Positions 48,101 to 54,100 of a stretch of DNA of 64,000 nt are shown here, in pieces (within the stretch, counting starts at the first letter, position 1; every line of letters begins with the position of its first letter). The stretch lies in assembly GCA_936432065.2 (NCBI GenBank), contig OW386291.2, forward strand, positions 23,227,821 to 23,291,820. Direction: 5' to 3'. The notes below the pieces were generated by a model, which searched no databases, was not told the origin of the DNA, and worked only from the letters and a program-made list of their open reading frames with translations. The stretch comes from Rutpela maculata (lineage: Eukaryota > Arthropoda > Insecta > Coleoptera > Cerambycidae). The position numbers and the translations under genes were made by a program.

Positions 48101-51100
48101 ATTAACAGTTTTCGAGAAAATTGCAATTAAATATACGGACCGCCCTCGCGAAATGATACAGCGTAGAGAATGCGGTGTGAGAACTAATGTACGTTAGTGT
48201 TGTTTAATGAAATCGAATTCAGATTTTCTTGAGATGTTTCAGCAAATCAATGGAGGTTATTAAATATTTGTAATAATTACCATAAGAGAATACATTGATA
48301 TATCCCGCGCTACTGAATTAAGTCATACTGGGAAAACGCTATTTTGCACATGCAAAATGTTTTTCATAATAAAAACATTAAAGAATCCGGCAATTTATCT
48401 CGAAATAAAGAATAAATATTTCTCATTCTTGACTGTTTGTCTATTTTCCTGAATAACGTTAGATAAATGCACTGTTTCATAATTAAACTAATTAAAGTAG
48501 TATATTATTTACTACTACTATTTATTGTGTGTAATTAAATGAATTAAAATTTGATATTAAATAAAAATAAAATAAATAACTTACACGTTGAAAAATCAAA
48601 GGTGCAAAAGACATACGTGCTAGCACCAATTATTTTTGAGGTGTTTTCACAAACATTTAAACCCACATCGGCCTTATGCGAAATGAAAAGTGCTGACAAA
48701 AGCAGTCATAGAATTCTATGATATTAAAAAGTAAAATTGCCTGCAATCAGCTTTCTAGGTCTTATATTACGGTTTTCGATGTATTTTTAGGTAGATGGTC
48801 GCCGGCGCGGGCTCGATTTGAAGTTGACTAGAGGGTGACGGTATGCGCACATCAGGTCGAAAGCTGGTACTCGTACCGAGCGTATCTTATATTTCATAGT
48901 ATCATGGGTAGTTATAAAGTCTGGTTAAAAAAACACGCTTTTCTTTCACACTCTGTAGTGAAAGAGCTGTAGCTTCCTTACTAAGCATTTTAGGGCATAC
49001 CTTTATTAGAACTTTTATGCTTGAAATTGGCAATATAATCACTTCCTGAATTTGCTTACGCACCCTTTATACTTGGTAGAAATGTACTGCCCCTCCAGTT
49101 GGATTTTTCAAATTTTGTATTTAAATATTATGGAAACTCTTGGCTCTAGGGTGTTGGGCCCATTGAGACTTTTATAATCAGCATGGTTTGAAGTACAACC
49201 ACAGAGTACAGTAACCACAGAGGCAAAAGCTTTGGCGGCACCTTTAAGTTTTGATGGCTCGATTTCTGTGATCTTGTGTACCAATTGCATCCATACTGAG
49301 AGAAATATGTTGTTACTTTATTTCTATTTTTTCTTTATTTCTAAGAATACACTGAGAAAACAATGTATTTCGAGTTGAATTGAAAAATATGACCATTTGA
49401 ATTGTTTATAATCGGCGCCTATTTTCAGTTCAGTTGGGCACTAGATTTTATTTATGAAAATTTTAATTCTCGGCTAATGTTTTCAACCTCCCAAAATGAG
49501 TGGAAATAAAACTCACAAATTCAAACTTAAAACGATGAACGTCAACAGTATCAACGAAAAAGTGAGGTTGATTGATCTACCATTTAAAAAATGGCGATGT
49601 GTATACAAATTTGGTTTTGGTGGGAAGGCTTGCTTTCGCGTTTGTGTAGTTACTGTACTCTGTGGTACAACCACAGAGTACAGTAACTTCACAGATGCGA
49701 AGGCTTTGGCGGTTCCTTTGTGTGTTTGATGGCTCGTTTTCTGTGACCTGGCGTACCAGTTGCGTCTAAACCAGGGTGTATTAAGTAGCTAAATTAAAAC
49801 ATTTAAAGAATATATGCAACACTACCTGCAGCATTGCACGTGTCATCACAGCTAATCTCAAAAATATATATTTCTTAAGATTTACAAGTATTACGTAGCT
49901 ATTATTAAAATTTCTGCCTGGTTCCTGTACTTTCAACCAAAATCAAGTTCAACGTAATGTGTATGAAGTTTTAAATTGTTTGTCACAATAAAATAAGACA
50001 CTTTTTGCAGGTTAGGAATCTAACCTATAATTATCAGTCTATTTTTATTAATTAACAATATTGAAAAATTTTTTGCATGAATTTTTAAATATTTGCTTGG
50101 TGCCAGTATGGCTCCAAGCTAAAAATGCCTATACAAACATTGAAAATGAGAATAAACGAAAAAACCTAATAATTTGAGGTTATCTTAGTTATACGATACA
50201 CATGCTCAGGTAATTGTAGGACCTTATAGCTCGCGCCATCTACTAAAGTAAATAGAAACCATGCACTTATGAAGCCATTATTATAATAGGAAAGTGCCGT
50301 ATGTCGGACCACCTATTTGATACACCATGGTCTACACTGAGATAAATATGTCGTTAATTTATTTCTTTTAATAGGTTAGTTTACTAACCTGCAAAATGCA
50401 TTTTATTTTATTGTGACAAACTATTTAAAACTTTATAAACATTACATTGAACTAGATTTTGGTCGAAAGTACGGGAACCAGGCAGAAATTTTAATAATAG
50501 CTACGTAATACTTGTAAGAAATATATATTTTTGAGGTTAGCTATGAGGTCATGTGCGGAGACCCCCATTTAAGGATACACTGAAAGAACAGTGTATTTCG
50601 AGTTTGATTGAAAAATATTACCATTTGAATCGTTTATAATCGGCGCCTATTTTCAATTGAGTTGTACACTAGGTTTTATTTATGAGAATTTTAATTCTCG
50701 GTTAATGTTTTTAACCTCCCATAATGAGTGGAAACAAAATTCACAAATCCAAACTTAACACGATAAACGTCAACAATGTCAACATAAAAGTGAGGTTGAT
50801 TGATATACCATTTAAAAAATGGCGATGAGTATACAAATTTGGTTTTGGCGGGAAGGCTTGCCTTCGCCTCTGTGTAGTTACTGTACTCTGTGGCACAACA
50901 AACTCCAGTTTCATGACATTTACTTTTTACAAAGGTTCAGATACGGAGTCTTTTTAATATGATTAGTTAGGAAACTTTCACAAGGGAGAAAATTTGACTA
51001 TTGTGTTTAGCTTTCAACCAAGCAGTTATATAATAATTGCTCGCCAATTGATTTTTGCCAGACCGTTTTAGGTTTTCCTCGTCTTAGAGTTGGCGTTACG

Positions 51101-54100
51101 CCCATAAAGAAAAAATTCCACAAACTGAGTAATTTAACTTACCCATAGGGAGACTCAGAAGCATTATATGTCGCACCTGGGTCTTTCAAGAACCTTTTTT
51201 GAGTCAAAACATAATTGTCTCCGTCAACTGACACCGTCAAAATGGGATATCCCATTTGTATAGTAAAAGTATCCATCATTTCCGCAATGTCTAATGTGCT
51301 ACCAACTGCGCTTTGTATTTCGTTTAAAAAGTTTTCAGTTATAGCATTTGAAAAGGCATATTTATTTAAGTAGCTTGTTACTCCAGTTCGGAAATTTGCT
51401 TCGCCTACCGTAGCTTCCAACATTCTCAATATCGAAGCACCCTAAAAAGAAAAGAAATTATAGGGAAATAGTTTTAAACGGTAATAAGAAAAAAGTATAA
51501 TTATTTTGTAAAGGCGAAGTGCGTAATAAAACAGAATGTTGCCGGTTTTTGTTTATGCACAATCTTTAATGATCGACTCCTTGCCGGTCAATAATAGGGC
51601 GGGAATCTTGAGGTATGAGCAGTGAGTTATCTCATATCTAAACAAAAATGTTTGTGTTATATTTTTGAATTATTCGACTGTTTTGCATTATTACCATTTT
51701 AACTGACATAGATACTGATATTTGATATTATCTTCCAAAGAAAACTAATAAAAAGGGTACAAAAAAAACAATTTTTGCCCTCAGTTTGACGCCTCTCTGA
51801 GCCGGCGCGCGGCGCCCCGGGCAGTCACCCGGGTTGCCCAGCCCTTAAGCCGCTGTCTAGCTGTAATAGTAAATAAAGATATGTATAATAGTCAAAATTT
51901 AAACTAAACTTTAATGGGAAATTATTGCCCATTATTTTTTTCTAAGAAAGTTTGAGTTAGATCTTCAACATTATATTATAACATTTATAACGCAAAAAAT
52001 ATATGTAATACAAAACATACTGGTATTAATATTGACACAAATAAAAAGTTAAAGATCAACAACACTTATCTGTGACACGTGATTTACTTCTCTTCCCTTC
52101 TATTCCTTTCCCTTTTTTATTTGTTTTATTGCATTATTGTGGCTTCTGTGAGTCGGAAAAAATCTCGAAAAGTGTAACTAACTTATAGCTTAAGGAGACT
52201 ATGTCTCCCTCCCGTTTTCGAGGATGCTGAACACGATGGTGGCGGTTTAAACTCTTTCCGAGTTAACCCCACCCCCCAAACGGCCAAAAAACTTCCCCCG
52301 ATAGGGGTGAAACACGCATACGCCGTCTCATACCGACAAAACCTGCGTCACCCCCCCGTTTTCTCAGTAATAGCCATAATAAATCGTTACTCGTAGCAAA
52401 GATATCTGCCGCTTTGACAGATGCTGGAATTGAGATTTTACAAGCCAACGAAGATGCTGATTTACTTATAGTTAAAACCGCAGTCGAAAAAGCTAGTGCA
52501 TCTTCAACCAGTGTGATCCTCGGTGAAGACGTGGATTTATTAGTCCTTTTAACTCATTTTCTGATTTAAATTCACGTATCTACTTGAAAAAACCAAGCGA
52601 GAGAGAAAAACCCAGAAAGATTATATGGGCCTACTAGCTTGATAGGAGGTTAGAAATCTTATAATATTTGCCCATGCCTTCAGTGGGTGTGACACAACTT
52701 CGGCCTTTTATAATCACGGGAAAAAAAAATTTTGGACATTTTGAGAAAGGACAGCAAATTGCGTAAAGAATGTGACACCTTCCTCAACGAGAATGCATCT
52801 CCGCAACAACTTGATATAGCCAGAAAATTAGTCAGTCAAATATATTTGAAGAAAAACCCACCCGTAGACGATTTTGATTCTATTCGATATGAATACTTGC
52901 GCACAAGGCCCAAAGATATGAATATTTGTTCGTTTCCCCCCAGTGAAGACTCGGTTAGACAGCACGCATTACGAGTGTATCTACAATGTCAGTGCTGGTT
53001 GGGAAGAGAACTCAATCCAGTAGACTGGGGATGGGTAGAGCGCAACCAATGTCTTGAACCGAAATTTTCAGACAAAGAACTAGTACCGAGATCTTTCAGC
53101 GCAGAATATCATTGTTTTTGTAAAACTGGGTGTTCAAAAAAATGTACCTGCGTAAAATTAGGATTACCATGTACTGATTTTTGCACCGGTTGTCACGGGC
53201 GGGATTGTCAAAATACTCTCGTAGAAGACGAACATGACATTCCTGAAACTGAAGATAATGATACCGATAATGACATTATGTTGTTGAATCTGATCCTCGA
53301 AATTCACATTAGCGAATCTGATACCGAAACGGCTGATGAAGCCTGTGAAGTTGAAGGATGTGATGTTCACTACGAGGTATATGAACCCTGTAATTCCACT
53401 TGTATATATAGTAAATAAGTATATATTGTACCAGTGATTCCATATACCTGATTTTAAAAACTAGACACAAAGTATGCGCCTATTTTTTCAGTTGAACTGT
53501 CAAGCAAGAACCCTGGAATCATCATCCGGTGTGTATTCAATGATCTGTGAACATATGATTCATTTTCTCTCATCCGGTACACTTCATTAAACCGGGTATC
53601 AAAGGGGTAGTTTTTGGCCGTTTGAGGGGTTAGTTTGCTTCGGGGAGAAGATTCAGCATCACTATCGTGTTCAGCATCCTCAAAAACGGGGGGTGACGCA
53701 GGTTTAGTCGGTATGAGACGGCGTATTCGCGTTTCACCCCTTTCGGGGGTTGTTTTTGGCCGTTTATGGGATGGGGTCAACTCGAAAAAAGTTTGAACCA
53801 TCGCCATCGTGTTCAGCATCCTCGACGCAGGTTTTGTCGGTATGAGACGGCATATCCGCGTTAACTAACCCCTTTATGGAGTGGTTCTTGGCCGTTTGGA
53901 GGGGTGGGGTTAACTCGGAAAGAGTTTAAACCACCGCCATCGAGTTCAGCATCTTCGAAAACGGTTTAGTCGGTATGAGACGGCGTATCCGCGTTTCACC
54001 CCTTTCGGGGGTGGTTTTTGGAAGTGGGATAAACTCGGATAGAGTTTAAGCCACCGCCTTCGTGTTCAGCATCCTTGAAAACGGGGGGGTGACGCTGGTT

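Noticed and set aside
49496..49729. 77-codon ORF
   Set aside because: Part of a 320-bp direct repeat whose second copy has a broken frame.
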